Assembly (NCBI GenBank): GCA_021234155.1 | Contig: JAJEKV010000006.1 | Span: forward strand, 24,576,723 to 24,640,722 | Direction: 5' to 3' | DNA length: 64,000 nucleotides | From: Isoetes taiwanensis | Lineage: Eukaryota; Streptophyta; Lycopodiopsida; Isoetales; Isoetaceae | Shown: positions 37,001 to 49,952 of the stretch, piece by piece | How positions within the stretch are numbered: position 1 is the first letter of the stretch | How the letters are laid out: each line of letters opens with the position of its first letter | Program-made: the position numbers and the translations under genes | Notes under the pieces: generated by a model | The model's database searches: none | Told to the model about the DNA's origin: nothing | What the model saw: the letters and a program-made list of their open reading frames with translations, nothing else

Positions 37001-37960
37001 TGCAATCGCTCATAGGGTAATCATTTGGAGAAAAGAAGACACTACTTATATTTGTTGGGGACTCAGAGAACATATCACGGATTTTTGCCATCTTTTGTTT
37101 CGCACACTTTTGCTCCTAGACAATTTTACTTTGAAGTTGTCTTTTTTTATCAACTTCCAATCTATTTTCGGATCTATAATTTTACATTTTGTGGTTTGAC
37201 ACGACTTAGTTGAGATAATGATGTGCCATATTGGCAAATGAACAAGATTCATATCTTATAAAAATTGGATTTTACATGAAAAAATGGTGTTCAACCCATC
37301 CATCATATGTGCACCATGAATTCCACTTTACGCCTATGCAGTTTGCTCAATTACGTTTTGGTCATAATTCTCCTTAGTTTGGAAGAAGTTTGGTGTTGGG
37401 ATTGATGGCAACATCCATATGTTACTGATGGGGAAGAAATTTACCTTCACAAGACATGTATCCAATCTTCAACATGTTTGCTGCACACAATGTTAAAAAA
37501 AAAGATAATGAAAGGCAGATATAGGCACAAACACAAGCTAATGGAGCTCCTTCTGTTCCATGATGTGCCCCAATTTTCAGCTAAGTGCCATTTCAAGTTC
37601 GCGGAATTGCGAAGTCAGTAATGTAGATATTTGACAAAATTAGTAAGATAACGAAACGTTAGTTTTGCCATTATGAAAGCACTCCCTGCCCACGAGGACG
37701 GGCCATGCCACTGCCTTTGGTGAATGTGTCTCCCTTTATAGATAGTCATTCTTTAAGATAAGATGAAGTATCTTTTACTATCTATAGATGCGCCCAAGGT
37801 CCTTGGTGTTGTAAAATAAACATTCAGAAAAAGAGAGCACACTTATTGTGATCGTTAGTGTGGTGGTCGTTTATGATAAGGTCTGGAGTTAAAAAGTATT
37901 GTATTTTTGAACTTAGATAAAAGATGGGGTGTGTGTCAACCAGCCATAATCCCAACATGC
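34046..37960 (+). other. Middle of module F, unrecognised
   Basis: Only short frames. The longest, 34355-34666 (103 codons), is hydrophobic, with several possible membrane stretches (ILIGEVSCAILWVINIFLC), and is unrecognised. A frame at 34726-34926 and frames at 35037-35448 are also unknown. Nothing else seen in about 3.9 kb. Confidence 0.3.
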
Positions 37961-38165
37961 ACACACTTAGCACACTAAAGGAGGTTGTATGAACACTAGT
38001 GGCAAACACTAATGGCAAACTGTTTTAACACTAGTGGCAAACTCGCCATAATATGGAGATAGTATCCGTATTGGGATATAACACTTAGCACATTGAAGAG
38101 ATGAACTTATATAATTTTCCTTTAACACTAGTGGCAAACCGCATAACCATAGGATATAGTAAAGG
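37961..38165. repeat. AACACTAGTGGCAAAC short repeats
   Basis: Four copies of ACACTA(G/A)TGGCAAAC at about 37992, 38007, 38028 and 38127, with ACTTAGCACA(C/T)T also doubled, inside an imperfect repeat of about 100 bp. Confidence 0.75.
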
Positions 38166-38439
38166 TAACATGGAGATAATCTATCTTTGGGGTATAGCAA
38201 CGGAAGATAAGTAAGATCGAGCATGTTCCATTCATGAAAAATTTGCAGTTATACTACATTATTGTTTGGTTGCGGTTGAGAAAGAGAACTCTTAAAAAGG
38301 AATATGTCCTAAAAGAAAAATAACTAGAATGCTAGCAAATTGAATTGTCAGATATTTGTTTTACTAAAAGTGCACTTAAAGTTCACCAACATTTGTCGAG
38401 GTCTATTTGAGATAATTATCATTCAAGAAGTAGCATGAG

Positions 38440-38800
38440 TTGTTCAAGCTGGCATTTCATTGCAAGAACCCGATAATTTGTGTGCATTTAGAACATGATT
38501 TCCCGGTAAGTTATGCATTTGCATTTGTGTCGATTTTTCTTTCTTCTTCGCTATAGCTTCATATAGTCATTGGAACGGGTTTGAGTAAGTTAAGCCTTCA
38601 GATTGTGCAACACCAAGATGGACATTTTCATTGCAAGAATCCATACTTGGTGATGTGCATTCAAAACATGATTTCAGTAAATTATGTCTTTGCATTTTGC
38701 GTTGTCCGATGTTTATTTCTTTTTTTTGTTATAGTTTCCCATACAACCCTTTAGAACATAGTTTCGAGTAACTTAAGCCTTTACTGTGCAACACCAACCC
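38440..38800 (+). repeat. Imperfect tandem duplication, unit about 185 bp
   Basis: CATTTCATTGCAAGAA, GAACATGATTTC, TTATGCATTTGCATTT and TGTGCAACACCAA-type blocks occur in the same order in 38450-38615 and 38628-38800. Confidence 0.75.
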
Positions 38801-39802
38801 GCCTCTTTCTTCTTTTTCTAAAACTTGATACAATCCTATACAATATAATGACTTTTGATCGATCTTTCAACAAACCTCTTTCAATATATATAGTGAAATA
38901 GAGAAGTAAATTGTTGAGAATTTAATGAATCCTTCCACAAAAGTATATTGGCCTTTAAAATACAATTTATATAATTGACACTATGAAAATCATCAAAAAA
39001 TTTTCTTTATTTGTGGAATAGAATATTTATGAATCTTATAAGAAATTGTTGAAAATGCTTACAATAAAGCTTAAGTAATATTTGAACAACAAAGTTTTAC
39101 CACCATGCAGAGAGAAATCCATATCCCCACACCATGAAAGCACCGCCGCAACCCTATTGCCAGACCACAAAATTGTATCCCGCTAATACCGCCAAAACCG
39201 CGCCTGTCCTCAACCCCGCCCGCCAGGTCTCGTCAACCCCGCCTAATCCTCGCTTTGTCATATTTAGACTAATAAATTTCGAAATGATCCGACAATTTCT
39301 CTCCAGGTCAAAATCGTGAAGATGCACCAGAACCAAGAGTTGTTCGCTTACGTCATGCCACTTGGCACCATCCCCATAGGGATGTATGACACCCATGCCA
39401 CTTTAACATTGCATTATTGTGTGATTGTTAGTCTTGGCCCCAACCACCTTTACATTGAATGCGACCGGGCAGCTCCTGTTCTAAGACTAGTGTGTTATTA
39501 CTAAATTAAATGTTCAAAGGTAGATGCTAGTCTTTAATCTTGGACTCTCCCGATGTTCATAAACCAGTTGATAGATCATTGATAGTACAAACAAATGTTC
39601 AGGCATATGCGTTTATCGTAATACTCAAAGTTTTACCCCCGTGTAAGCTTATAAACTATGTTGATAGACGCTTTCATACTCAGGGACCGCTATAAAGTTA
39701 CGCCACAGCCAAGAGTGTATTAAGAAATAATCCATAATGGGACACCATCTTAAGATGAACATGACATGGTAGATGATGGAGTACCGGAATTGTCTGGTAA
39801 TG
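38801..39802. other. Non-coding, with a module-3'-end-like remnant
   Basis: No gene. At 39557-39593, CATAAACCAGTTGATAGATC followed by ATTGATAGTACAAA matches the family's 3' subterminal signature but runs into unrelated DNA instead of CTTG(TA)n, so it may mark a truncated module end or an internal subterminal repeat. Confidence 0.4.
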
Positions 39803-39807
39803 GGAAG
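39803..39807. other. Target-site duplication GGAAG, left
   Basis: GGAAG directly before GTTAGCC; the LTR's first T appears lost here (the other LTRs start TGTTAGCC). It matches the 5-bp duplication expected for Ty3/gypsy integrases and the copy at 59467-59471. Confidence 0.7.
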
Positions 39808-42069
39808 GTTAGCCTAAACCCCGAATTTTAGCCTAACCTCAAAGGAAGTAAAACAAACCTGTCAGACCCTCCGTATCACTTAGGCGATCAACTCAATCAT
39901 ATAAAAGTAAAAAGAACTACTTAAAATGCTGGTTTCCGCTTCCAAAATCACTACCCCTCAAGCGTAAAATGCTGAAAGAAAAATCAATCTTGGGCCACAC
40001 CCTTAAGATTTTGAGTTTTTTTGGTAAGGAAAGTTATAGACAAGTAGAGGGAATCCAGGAAAAGTCTGTTCGGATTTGATAGGGGAAGACCAAGAAAATT
40101 AATGTCAAAGTTCAGTCAAAATTATTAATGCCAAAACAGAGCCAAAATTTGTGCAAATATAATTTGGTGATAAATTTGAGTTGAATCTGTGTAAAAACAA
40201 CAAAATAAACCCCTAGATCATGCATAAGGTTTTCTTTGACAAGCAAACACTAAGGATATTTAATCGAGATGGGCAAAGTCTCATTCTCCACAAATTATGA
40301 CGCTTATGGAAAAACTATTTTTCTTTTACTTTCTTTACATATAAGCAATACTCAAACCTTTTAAAGAATGGGACAATGCCTAATTAATTTGGATTCACTT
40401 TAAATATCCGTTTCTATTAGTTTAGACAAAGTAACAACTTTGAAACAAAAAGAAGATGGAAACACTATTTGTCCAAAGTAAATGAATATGTGCATCCAAC
40501 CATAAAGATATCACTGGAAGTTTGAATTCAAAGGTAATACCTTGATAATGCTTGAGAACAGATCCTAAGGCATTGTCAACTTCAAAACCCAAAAATTATC
40601 TGTAAAGAGAAAATAATAAGATAATTTGAGTAGGGAGGGAGTTTTGATGTCAAATAAGTCACAACAGAAGCCTGGCCTTCAATCATAAATACCAATTTTC
40701 AATCTCGAAAGGATTAGCGTAATTTGAGGTAGAAACAGATCAAGAGAATATCGAATATAGAAATACCGATCACAGGTATATCCTCCGAGGGGTAAAAATG
40801 ATCCAGATTCCCGCGATTAAAAATCGTCCTTTCCCAAAACCACTTCTGCTTCAATACGATTTCCATTTAATCTGAGCAAGTTTCTATCAATCAAGTGCCA
40901 CAAAGGGTTTCGAAAAGGTTTAGGAACCAATTTCGGGCGAAATTATGGATCTTAATTCGTTTAGGTACCTAATTGGCCGGATTTGTGTTCCTATTTTAGG
41001 GTTTATCAAAATCTTCAAGGGCCATCCCACGTGCACAAACGAAATCAAGCGCTAAGATACAAGGGCGAACAACGCAGCGCCTGGCCAACCTATGTCACCA
41101 GGCGATCAACCACCCGTCCGGCCCCTAGGGAAAAATGGGGTGAACTGGAACTATGCAAAATTAGATAGGTAGATAGGCTAGAATATTTTTATTTTGGCAC
41201 GATCCCAAGAAATGATATTTGAGGCTCTATGTCTCTTTGAATTGAAAAGGCCAACCTGGGGCCATTTTGCCACCTCAACCCAGAGTGTCTCTGTGTCAAA
41301 TTGAGATGTTTGAAATTTTGGCTATTTTGATGGTCACGAATTTTCAACTTTGGAAATGGAAAAATCATAGGGAGTGGGAGAAAAAAAGGCTGATGGTGAC
41401 TTAGGGGTGATAGAACTGTAAAGCTTTGCTCTGAGGTTTTCATGATCCTTGAGAGCAATTACAAGTGGAGGCTAATAAAATATAATGAAAGAAGGCATGA
41501 TAGGGTGAAATGGAGGTATACAAAATGAAAGGAAGAGGGATGTAGGATGGATGAAATGGATGAAGGAACCTCAGAAATAACACATGATCATATCTCAAAA
41601 GCCTGGAAACCCACAACCATGACGAACACACAACCCTGCCCGTCCCAGGCCTACAAACCCCAAAGTCCAACCATACAAAATAAGAGCAATTCCACTTCTA
41701 AGCATCTCATGTGCGACCTAAATCAAGGTGCAACTCATTTAGTTTCATATGAGTGAATATGAGCAACATGGTACGACCTTGTATAGCTTGTAATATTCTT
41801 GCCCTCCCGGCTCCTCAAGAATAGACACCTAGAAATCTTCTTGGGCAGTGATTAGGCGAGGCACCAGATCCTGGTTTTCTAAATCTTGAACTACTTTTCT
41901 AAACCTAGCAGATTGGGGTAGGTACCAAATTTTACCATATGAGTGATGAGAAAGTAACTTGCAAGATGAAACCCCGTGTTGAAAACCACAAGTCTTCCAA
42001 ACTTGGACAAGTATCTTCCAATCTTGAAAACTCTATCATGATGGGTCCATGCTGCCCAAAGGGGCAACA
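39808..42069 (-). repeat. LTR 1 (3' LTR of copy 1)
   Basis: About 2.26 kb. Begins (T)GTTAGCCTAAA and ends GGGGCAACA, so the ends are TGTT..AACA. Homologous to LTR 3 throughout, with many small indels. Short frames inside (such as 41547-41756) are not conserved as coding between LTRs. Confidence 0.85.
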
Positions 42070-43550
42070 TCTCAAATGAGAATGAGGCTGGTCCCCAGCC
42101 TGAAAGAAATGCTAACCCAAGGTCTTCAAAAATATCAACAAGTGGTGGAGGGGGAATGAGAATTACCTCGCAGTGGTGGGAAATATGAGGCGTATGGTAA
42201 TGGAGAGAGGATAAGAAAATAAGATCAAATGGAGGGTAGGACAACTCAAGAATAAAGGAGAAGAAGAAGGGATGAACCTCAAGATATGACAATGATAATC
42301 AAATTAGCATGAGTGCCAAAATAAAGGATGAGTAACAATGTAGGATAGCACTGCAAATTACATATGGAAATAAGTGATGATGGAAAGAGGCCAACCTAAG
42401 ACAAATAAGAGTAATGAGCAAATGGATCCGAAAATGACAAAACACCAAAATTGTTAAAGCACAGCAAATCTCAATTCTATTTAACTAAACTTACTATTCA
42501 AGAAATTTGCCTCATACAACCATTGAATGTATTTCAAACTAAAAATTCAAACCTTCACACCAAAAAATTCAAACCATCGAAGCCTCGAACTCCTAATTTG
42601 TTCCTCCTCCTGCCACAGTTCTCGTAAAACTCGACCTCCTTTGCCGATCATGGCTCCTTTTTCTACCATACACCTATCTCAATGTACGTCAGCTCTGATC
42701 CGAAAGCAATTTAGGGAGTGCTTCCCGAGTTTGATCCACCTACGGAGTAATCTAGCTCCTTATGGTAATCTCAGACCGCAGGTAAGAAATGCATACGATG
42801 CGTATCGGGACAATGTTTTTAATTAATGAAGAACCTTTCCTCGAAATTTACCTTCACAGACATGCATTTCGGCGTTGTATATGGAAGGCAAAAATGTTTG
42901 ACCAAAAACTACCCCTCAACTTAAAAAAGGAACTCTACACAAAAGCCATCAGAATGACAGGATATGGAAAGAGGGTTTTGTAAGATTTTATTAAGAGAAA
43001 TTAGTAAGATTGTGATATCGGGAATATTAGTGTTTCAGGTTGTATTTTATGGTGGAATATTTAGGAGATGCTGGCTGCACCCGCGCCATCATCATGAAGT
43101 CGTCACGAACACCGGATAAAAGTATGGTGCCATACTCACCCTACAGATGCATAAGCGGCGGTTATTTGATGCTTCTCGCGACAAAGAGATGCATTTCGGG
43201 AACCCCAAAGAGAATCTCCGAGTGAAGACTACAAAGCCCAGTACCATGGAATAATTTTTACCGTGACATACCGCCTCTTAGATGTCAGCATGGATTCCTT
43301 CGCATAAGATTCCCATTATCTTTCTGTGGAAACATAGTATTATTTTCTATGAGATCTCTCTCACTGTGCACTTTTGGATGAATAGAATTTCCTGCCTTTC
43401 GGAAAATGTCCTGTCTTTGAAAAAATATTTTCCAAAACAACACACAATTAGTTCACCAAAGGAAAAAATGGTCTTGATGGCAAAAGCATAAAAGAAACTT
43501 GAGTACAACTAATCGGAAACAATTTAGGCACCCAACCAACCAAAATCTAC
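42070..43550. other. Copy 1: 3' region with antisense reading-frame relic
   Basis: Lies between integrase and the 3' LTR. On the plus strand, antisense to pol, a relic frame starts at ATGGCTCCTTTTTCT (42650) and continues in broken pieces to about 43490. The start (ATGGC..CTTTTTCT..CCATACACCTATC) and later blocks (AAAGAGATGCATTTC, CCTCTTAGATGTCAG) are shared with copy 2. Some Tat-lineage elements such as maize Grande carry an antisense gene in this position. Product unrecognised. Confidence 0.55.
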
Positions 43551-45000
43551 AAATTTTAAGCCTCAAGGAAATGTGTAAACAAAATCAATCAAAAAGAATT
43601 TTTAAATCTCCAACTTCCAAAGAATTAACCTATTTTAAGTTAAAATAGATGTTCATAGAGCAAAAAGGCCCAACATGCATGTTATTGGCCTTCAAAATGC
43701 CTAATATTTGTAGGATTGGGTATTCCAAACCCTGCTTTGAGATCCTTAAGCCATTAAGATGAACAGCCGCCTTCTTACAATTCTGTAAGGGCCTTCCCAA
43801 GGATTTTCAAATTTAGATAACTTACCTTCATTTGCAAAAGATCCCATTTGAGCACGAAGTTCAATTGAAAAATTTTATCCCAGTTTAGAGTTTGGAAGAG
43901 ATTTCTTGATTTATGAGATTGAAAGTTTTCTTCTGCACCCATCCTCATCCAACTTTAGTAAAACCTCATAAATTGTGTGTAATGCCTCAGTAAACCCAAA
44001 TCCAACTTGAGTGCCATCCCCAAAGAGGGGATCTCCAACTCAACAGAATAACCCGCCAAACACCATAAAACCAAACCAAGGAGAAGCATTAGTGGTATTT
44101 TAGCAAGGATTCTAAGGAGCCCAAAGAGCATCATATAATTTCAAATGCCAATCTTTTTGGTTTTGGCAAAACTGCTTTCTGTAAAATACCCCAAGAATTT
44201 TGTTAGCAGGGACTCAAATTTTTTGACCCATTTCGAGGGGTAATAGGGTTGAGCTTTTCGTAGCTGTCCATCTTGAGGCTTGGAGATAAGAATTTTTGAA
44301 TAACCTCATTAAATAAAAGTAGAGCTCTATCAGTCAAAATTTTGAAGGGATCCCAAATTCAGAACAAATGTTTTCATGCAAAAACCTAGCAGAAGTATAT
44401 GCATTTGCTTTTCTCAAGGGTGCCGCTTTCACCATTTGTAAATAAATCAGAATTTACAACAATGTATTCATGTCGCCCGCGTTTAAGATGAGGGATTTAT
44501 AGGCTAATAATCTAGCCCCAAACTTGAAACGGGGCCTCACAACCCCAAGAGAGGGGCGGTGGATGCAAAATTTTCACCAAAAATCCGCATTGGTGGCAAG
44601 TTTTTATGACATCATAGCAATCTCTAAATAAATGAGAGGCCGAAATAACCGTATTCCATTATTTTTTGGCGCTTGACTGCCGAAATGACCACCACAACAC
44701 CTTTATGGATTTTTCAAGAAAATTGGCGTATGTCTTCATCAACACATCTTAAGAGTACACCATCCCTATTTAATTTGTAAAAGAAGTCACCTTCAACCAA
44801 TGACAAGTCAAACATTTTAACTTAAACTTGTAAGTTTGGCTTTTTGAAATTCGTAAGGTATCTTCGATAATCAAGGAATCTCCTCGATAGGTTGTTGCCA
44901 ACCTTGAGTCAGTATTAGTTGACACGTCCCCGCCAGTTTCAAGGTTAGTCATTTCTTCTTCAAAATTTTCACCTTCATGTTCGTGCGGCAGGCAGCAAAG
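43550..45000 (-). pseudogene. Copy 1: integrase
   Basis: Degraded integrase. Recognisable by alignment with copy 2: a segment near 44900 (TYRGD, then SQTYKFKLKCLTC), the core LGLDY and PINPSS near 44500, and the C-terminal part near 43900-43650. Stops and frameshifts throughout; no residue of the DDE triad can be trusted in this copy. Confidence 0.65.
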
Positions 45001-45079
45001 CGTATAAACTCTGGATTGTTCAATACATGAATAACTCCTTACCTTAAATCAAAGATTGAAGCCTGCCCACCTATGAAGC

Positions 45080-46240
45080 TTAGGGTTTTTCTAATTTCTA
45101 CTATACAAAAAGGCATGGGTTCTCACAGATGTAGATATGGTTGGGATTTTGTAAAGATGACCCTCGTCTCTCGACAACTATCTTAGCATACTTCTCTTCA
45201 GCTAACACTATTGTTTGCTTGCGCAATAGGTGTCTATCCTGTGGCAACTCCAAACAAATTTCTTTTTAGTGATAGTAAACTTTAAATGGTGTAAATGAGT
45301 TGTCCTGAGTTTAAAGTGTGAATGACAATAGCCTCTATGATCTGCAAAAAAGCTTTTTCAGCACTCATCACCAAACTAACAGCCTATATTTACCTTCTTT
45401 TACTAACTTGGTCACTCTAGTCAACTTCTAGAGATAGGGACTAATAAGTGAGAGAAATGGGGCACATACACTCTAAGAAAGAGGTCATTCCCAAACTCCC
45501 TTGGACTTCTTTAATTGTCCGGGTGTCGAAAGTTTTTGAAGCTAAGGATCTCTCTTCACCACTTGAAGGCCTTTAAAGGTAAACCTCATGGCCTAAGAGC
45601 CGGGCTCTGGATGCCAAAAGATGTAACTTCTTTTGGTTTAGATTAACTCCAGCTTGTCCACAATGTGAAGACCTTGTTAGCTCAAATATGATCACTGTAC
45701 CACTCAGCATTCTACATAAATCATCCGCATAAACTCAATTGCTCAGGAGTCATGTTTGCAGTTACGATCCATGGCTCTCCTAAATGTGGCACCATTAAGC
45801 CAAAGCAGCATCCTTTCACGTATAAGTCCCCCAAGGGAGTAAATGAAGGATACCCTTTGGATCGACCTTCCTTTTGATGCTAACTGATTAAACCAGAAAC
45901 CATCCAAAAATGAGTACATAGACCTACCTTCGCCACCTAGATAAAAGGATTTCTTCCAAAAAGGCAAGGGTAACAATCTTTACCGTGAGCTTTATTTAGA
46001 TCTCTATAATCCGGCATATTCCTTTAAAGAACCATTCTTTTTAGAACCGAACAATACAAGAAACCCAAGAGGGGTTCATACAAATGTCAAACTATCAATC
46101 CCTATTCCTGCATTTTGAATAATTCTTGATAAGATCTAAAAGTGTGAAGAATTAATTTTTCTCAACTTCTCAGATAATGTGTTTGCATCTTCTAACCTAC
46201 TCTCACAAACCACAAATTTTTATCGTAACCCTTTCTGGCC
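45080..46240 (-). pseudogene. Copy 1: reverse transcriptase and RNase H
   Basis: RT fragments include SMYSFLDGF (about 45925-45895) and FRRAMDRN near 45765, with broken frames between. The RT-RNase H connection and RNase H follow to about 45080, with RNase H remnants near 45200-45120. More decayed than copy 2. Confidence 0.7.
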
Positions 46241-46469
46241 TCGGTATTACCCAAGCAAAACATCCACCCAATCCCTCAAATAACTCCAACCATTTTACCT
46301 TGGATCACCTTCATTATATATAAGTCTCCCATTTGCGTGGGTCCCAGATATACCTCCCCATGCACTTCAAGCTCTTTAAGGATTCCTCTTGTGCTGGGTT
46401 GATAGTTAAGATGGGATGGGGAATTAAGCCCTCTCTCATCTAAGACATCCTCTTTGAATAGCTCCTTCG

Positions 46470-46870
46470 CATTAAATACTCCATAAGGGTTTTTCTGCAC
46501 AATGAGTCACAAATTCTAGATCCAGGAATATGTAAAACTCCCAATGATCAAAAAAGTTAATAAATTCTCCGGCTTGAGCAACTCCTAGATCCCTCCATGT
46601 CTTGATGTTTAGTCTGGAGCATTCCCAAGATTTGTCTACAAACGTTGTAGAGTCTCCATAAACCAACAATATGAGAAATACCACACCTTGCTCTTGTAAA
46701 CCCGCACGAGGGGCTTTGTATTCTACCGTGATGAAGAAGCCATTAGGTGAATTCTCCCTATCTTAGTCATCAACTTAAAATAGATCCTTCAAAATATGTT
46801 AGGTTAGAAGCAATCCCCAGCTTTTGACATACCATCAAACCAGATAGGCTTTTTGCCTTCGATCAGGATC
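46470..46870 (-). pseudogene. Copy 1: extra RNase H, upstream of RT
   Basis: Minus strand: VYGDSTTFVDKS in one frame and CRQILG in another correspond to VYGDSQLVCRQILGEY of copy 2. FFDHWEFYIF follows. This is the second, archaeal-like RNase H type of plant Ty3/gypsy elements, lying before the RT. Confidence 0.7.
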
Positions 46871-47264
46871 TCAACATGCATAAGCATTGACAACTTCACG
46901 TATACTAGCATCCAGCCTAAAATTGTAAACACCCAAATCTTCTTCCAGTATGTCCACATCTATGAACCCAATGTTAGCATGGACTGGGGCTTTGTTTGCC
47001 GGGCTTTGACAATGTATTGCTCCATTGAAATGGTGCAGTGTCTTCCTCTTGACCAAGGCCAGTCCGCAATCCACTGCCATCCATCTCCCTTCCTAATATC
47101 TAATAGCTTGATTAATTACTTTCAAATCAATCAACCACAAATGTGGGCTGCCATTTAACATCTCCGACACAGATCATTTTACTATTCCCTTAGGTACGCA
47201 CACCCATTTGAAGATTTGAATAAATGAAGTATTATCTTCTTGGCCTTGAGATCCAAAGGCCTTC

Positions 47265-47330
47265 TACAATACATATAAGATAAGAGGAAGAACCCCATCC
47301 AAAGCAAAAAACTTTCGGCTCAGATGAAGT
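47265..47330 (-). pseudogene. Copy 1: aspartic protease active-site region
   Basis: The minus strand retains the stretch around the LDGG(S)S active site (GATGGGGTTCTTCCTCTT near 47299-47282), in line with the better preserved site of copy 2 at 55299-55335. One base is lost in the catalytic stretch. Confidence 0.5.
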
Positions 47331-47689
47331 TCCTATAGTAGCACTACAAGTAAAAGAATCTGGATCATTGTTTCCAAAAGTAAAGCCATGCAATATTTGC
47401 TCAGCATAAACCTCTTCAATATCCTGAGTGTTTTGATCAACTTTTCCCTCGTATGATGGTGCAATTTAGAAGCATAAATCCATGCGAATCTTTTAGAATT
47501 TTTCATAATTCAAATTCATCCAACCTCCGCATCTTTCAAGTTTACAATTCTGAGCGAGGGGAGATTTATATTCTGAGGATCTCTACTGAAATGTTACCTT
47601 TCTTTGCTGCAGTGTTGAACAACCCCAGATGCAGATTGGATGATTCCAAGCACCCTGTCCCACAAACCCAACATCCTGTCCCTTCCCTG

Positions 47690-48889
47690 CCTCCCACGTC
47701 CCCTGAAACCCAGACTACTATCCCCACTGGCCTCCTGGCCCTTGTTCTGCCTCAACACCCCAAACTTCCTCATGAATCATTTCTGTAAAAGAGCAACAGA
47801 TGGAGTCCTCTCACCAAAGACCTCTTCTATGACATCTTAGGATTACTGTTCTTGCAAAACACCTGCCAAATTTGCAAGGTTTACCACAGTTTTCCAGCAT
47901 TCCCAGGAGGTGGCATCTTAATGCTTAATTCAAGCAGCTGTTTGCACCCCAAAAAGTGCCTCCTCAGACCCATCACCTGGGATCCTTATTTCATCTCCTG
48001 AAACATGAGGATCCAATCTTTCACTTTGGACTCTTTTCTTTGCATCAAAGATAAACGGGAGTGACAACAATCATGTTCAGCCCAGGATGAGAGAGGACAG
48101 CTCGGATTCTCCTTCACTGTGAAGATAGCTTTAATAGTTCTCGCCAGACCATGTTTTACAAATGTTTCTCTTGTATGGATAGAATCCAGAATCCCACCAA
48201 ATTTTTGTAATTTTAATCTCCTATAGATCCTAGGTCTAGACATCAAACCTGAGTAAAGAAGCTAAACTAGGGTGCAATGTTGATGAGTAACCTGACTTCA
48301 AGCATAATAGTAAATGTAAGAATTAAATCTCTCCACATACCGCTTACAATTTCACCTCGTGTCTAATGAAAATGAGTTTGAGTTCAAAGACAAGATCCTG
48401 GGTGAAGGTCTTTACCAAACCTTGATAGAACTTCAGGTTCCAATTCATCCCTTTATAGATAAAATTTCAAAATTGGTTAAGATCCTCGCCTCATCACCCT
48501 TCATGCATTTGATGAATTCTCAAGAAACTCAACCCTTCTTTTCTCCCATGTTCTTCATGTCTTCAAAGTTTTTAGAAATGGGCTGGCATCTCATGGAAGC
48601 AACCAGCAAGTTGTGAACGTAATCCAAACGATAAGGTGTCATGGAGTAAACGCACCCATAGCGATCCGGCCCAAAAGTTTGGCGAATTTGTGAAGAAGAG
48701 GCGCCGCAGGAAATATTTGCAATTACCGTAGGACCGATGGGGAGAGGAGCCGCGGAGGAATAGGCAAGTTGGGGAGTATTTAGGCATTAGTGGTAGATCC
48801 GGTAGCCACTTACAGTTTACTCCTACCAAATCTGGTTGATTTGTCTCCGTGGTTCGTACAGAACACTCTAAATCTTCCTTGGTGCCATC
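47690..48889 (-). pseudogene. Copy 1: gag
   Basis: Start ATG at 48889 in the context GGCACCAAGGAAG (MAPRK). Fragments align with copy 2 through the capsid region (about 48610-48350). The zinc knuckle is reduced near 47790. Broken by frameshifts. Confidence 0.65.
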
Positions 48890-48933
48890 GAAATTCAATT
48901 TCCAGTAAAAATCCCTGTGAGGGGACTTCAAAA

Positions 48934-49952
48934 TGTTAGCCTAAAACCTGGAATTTTGAAATAACCCCAAAGGAAGTGCAACAAACCTGTCAGACCCGGG
49001 ATCAATTTAGGGTGATCAAATCCTGAATCATATAAAGCAAAAGAACCTACCTAAATGCTGGCTCTTTGTCAAAATCAAATTAAGCAAATTCCGGGGCAAA
49101 ATCGCCGAAAGGAAAATCACCCTACAAATAATCTCCTTGAAAGATTTTGAGTTTTGGTTTTTGGCATGAGTTATGTGACAAGCAGAGGAACCAATCAGTA
49201 AAGTCCGTCTCGACGATTAGGAAGACCCAAGAAAATCATCGTCAAAGTTCACCAAAATTAATAATGCCAAAACAAAGAGAGCCAAAATTGGTAACATAGT
49301 CGGCGATAAATCTGAGTTGAATTTGGTATAAATGTTCAAAATAAACTCAGATCATGTGCATAAGGTTTTCTGAAGCAAACACCACCATTATTTACCTAGG
49401 ATGGGCCAGAAAACTGATTTCCGCCTGCCAGCTTTTCATACGCTATGGAAAACTATTTTTCGTTTTCTTTACATATGCTACCACTCTCAAACCCTTTAAA
49501 GAAATGGAATAACGTAATTACTAATTCGGATTCAACTTAAAATATCTGGTTTCATTAGTTTAGACAGCAGAATAACTTGAAACAAAAGAAGATGAAACAC
49601 TATTTATCCAAAGCAATGAATACGCGGAATAAATCATAAGATATCACAGGAGTTTAGAATTCCTCAAAGAAGTACACCGTGATAATGCTTGAGGAACAGA
49701 TCCCAAGCAGCATTGTCAACTCAAAGTCCCAAAAATTCATCGAAAGAGAAAATAATATGATAATTTGAGTAGCAGGAGCTTTGACAAGCCAACAAGTCAA
49801 CAGAGCCTGCCATTTCAACTCGGTATCATACCAATTCAACTCGGCGGTGATTTCAGTAATTTGGGAGGTAGGTCCACCTAAGAGAACACTGTGAATATAG
49901 AAATCGCCTTATCACGAGGTATATTCCCAGGGTAAAAAACGATCCTCAGATT
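48934..49952 (-). repeat. LTR 2, shared by the two copies, truncated
   Basis: Begins TGTTAGCCTAAAACC. Homology to LTR 1 runs to CAGATT (about 49952), then jumps into AACAAGTGGTGGAGG, the counterpart of 42138 in copy 1. So a deletion of about 1.3 kb removed the LTR's far end and the start of copy 2's 3' region, probably at a short shared sequence. Confidence 0.8.

Noticed and set aside
41189-42292. Open frames of 60-133 codons inside LTR 1 as genes
   Set aside because: Not conserved as frames in LTR 3; chance frames in a long LTR.
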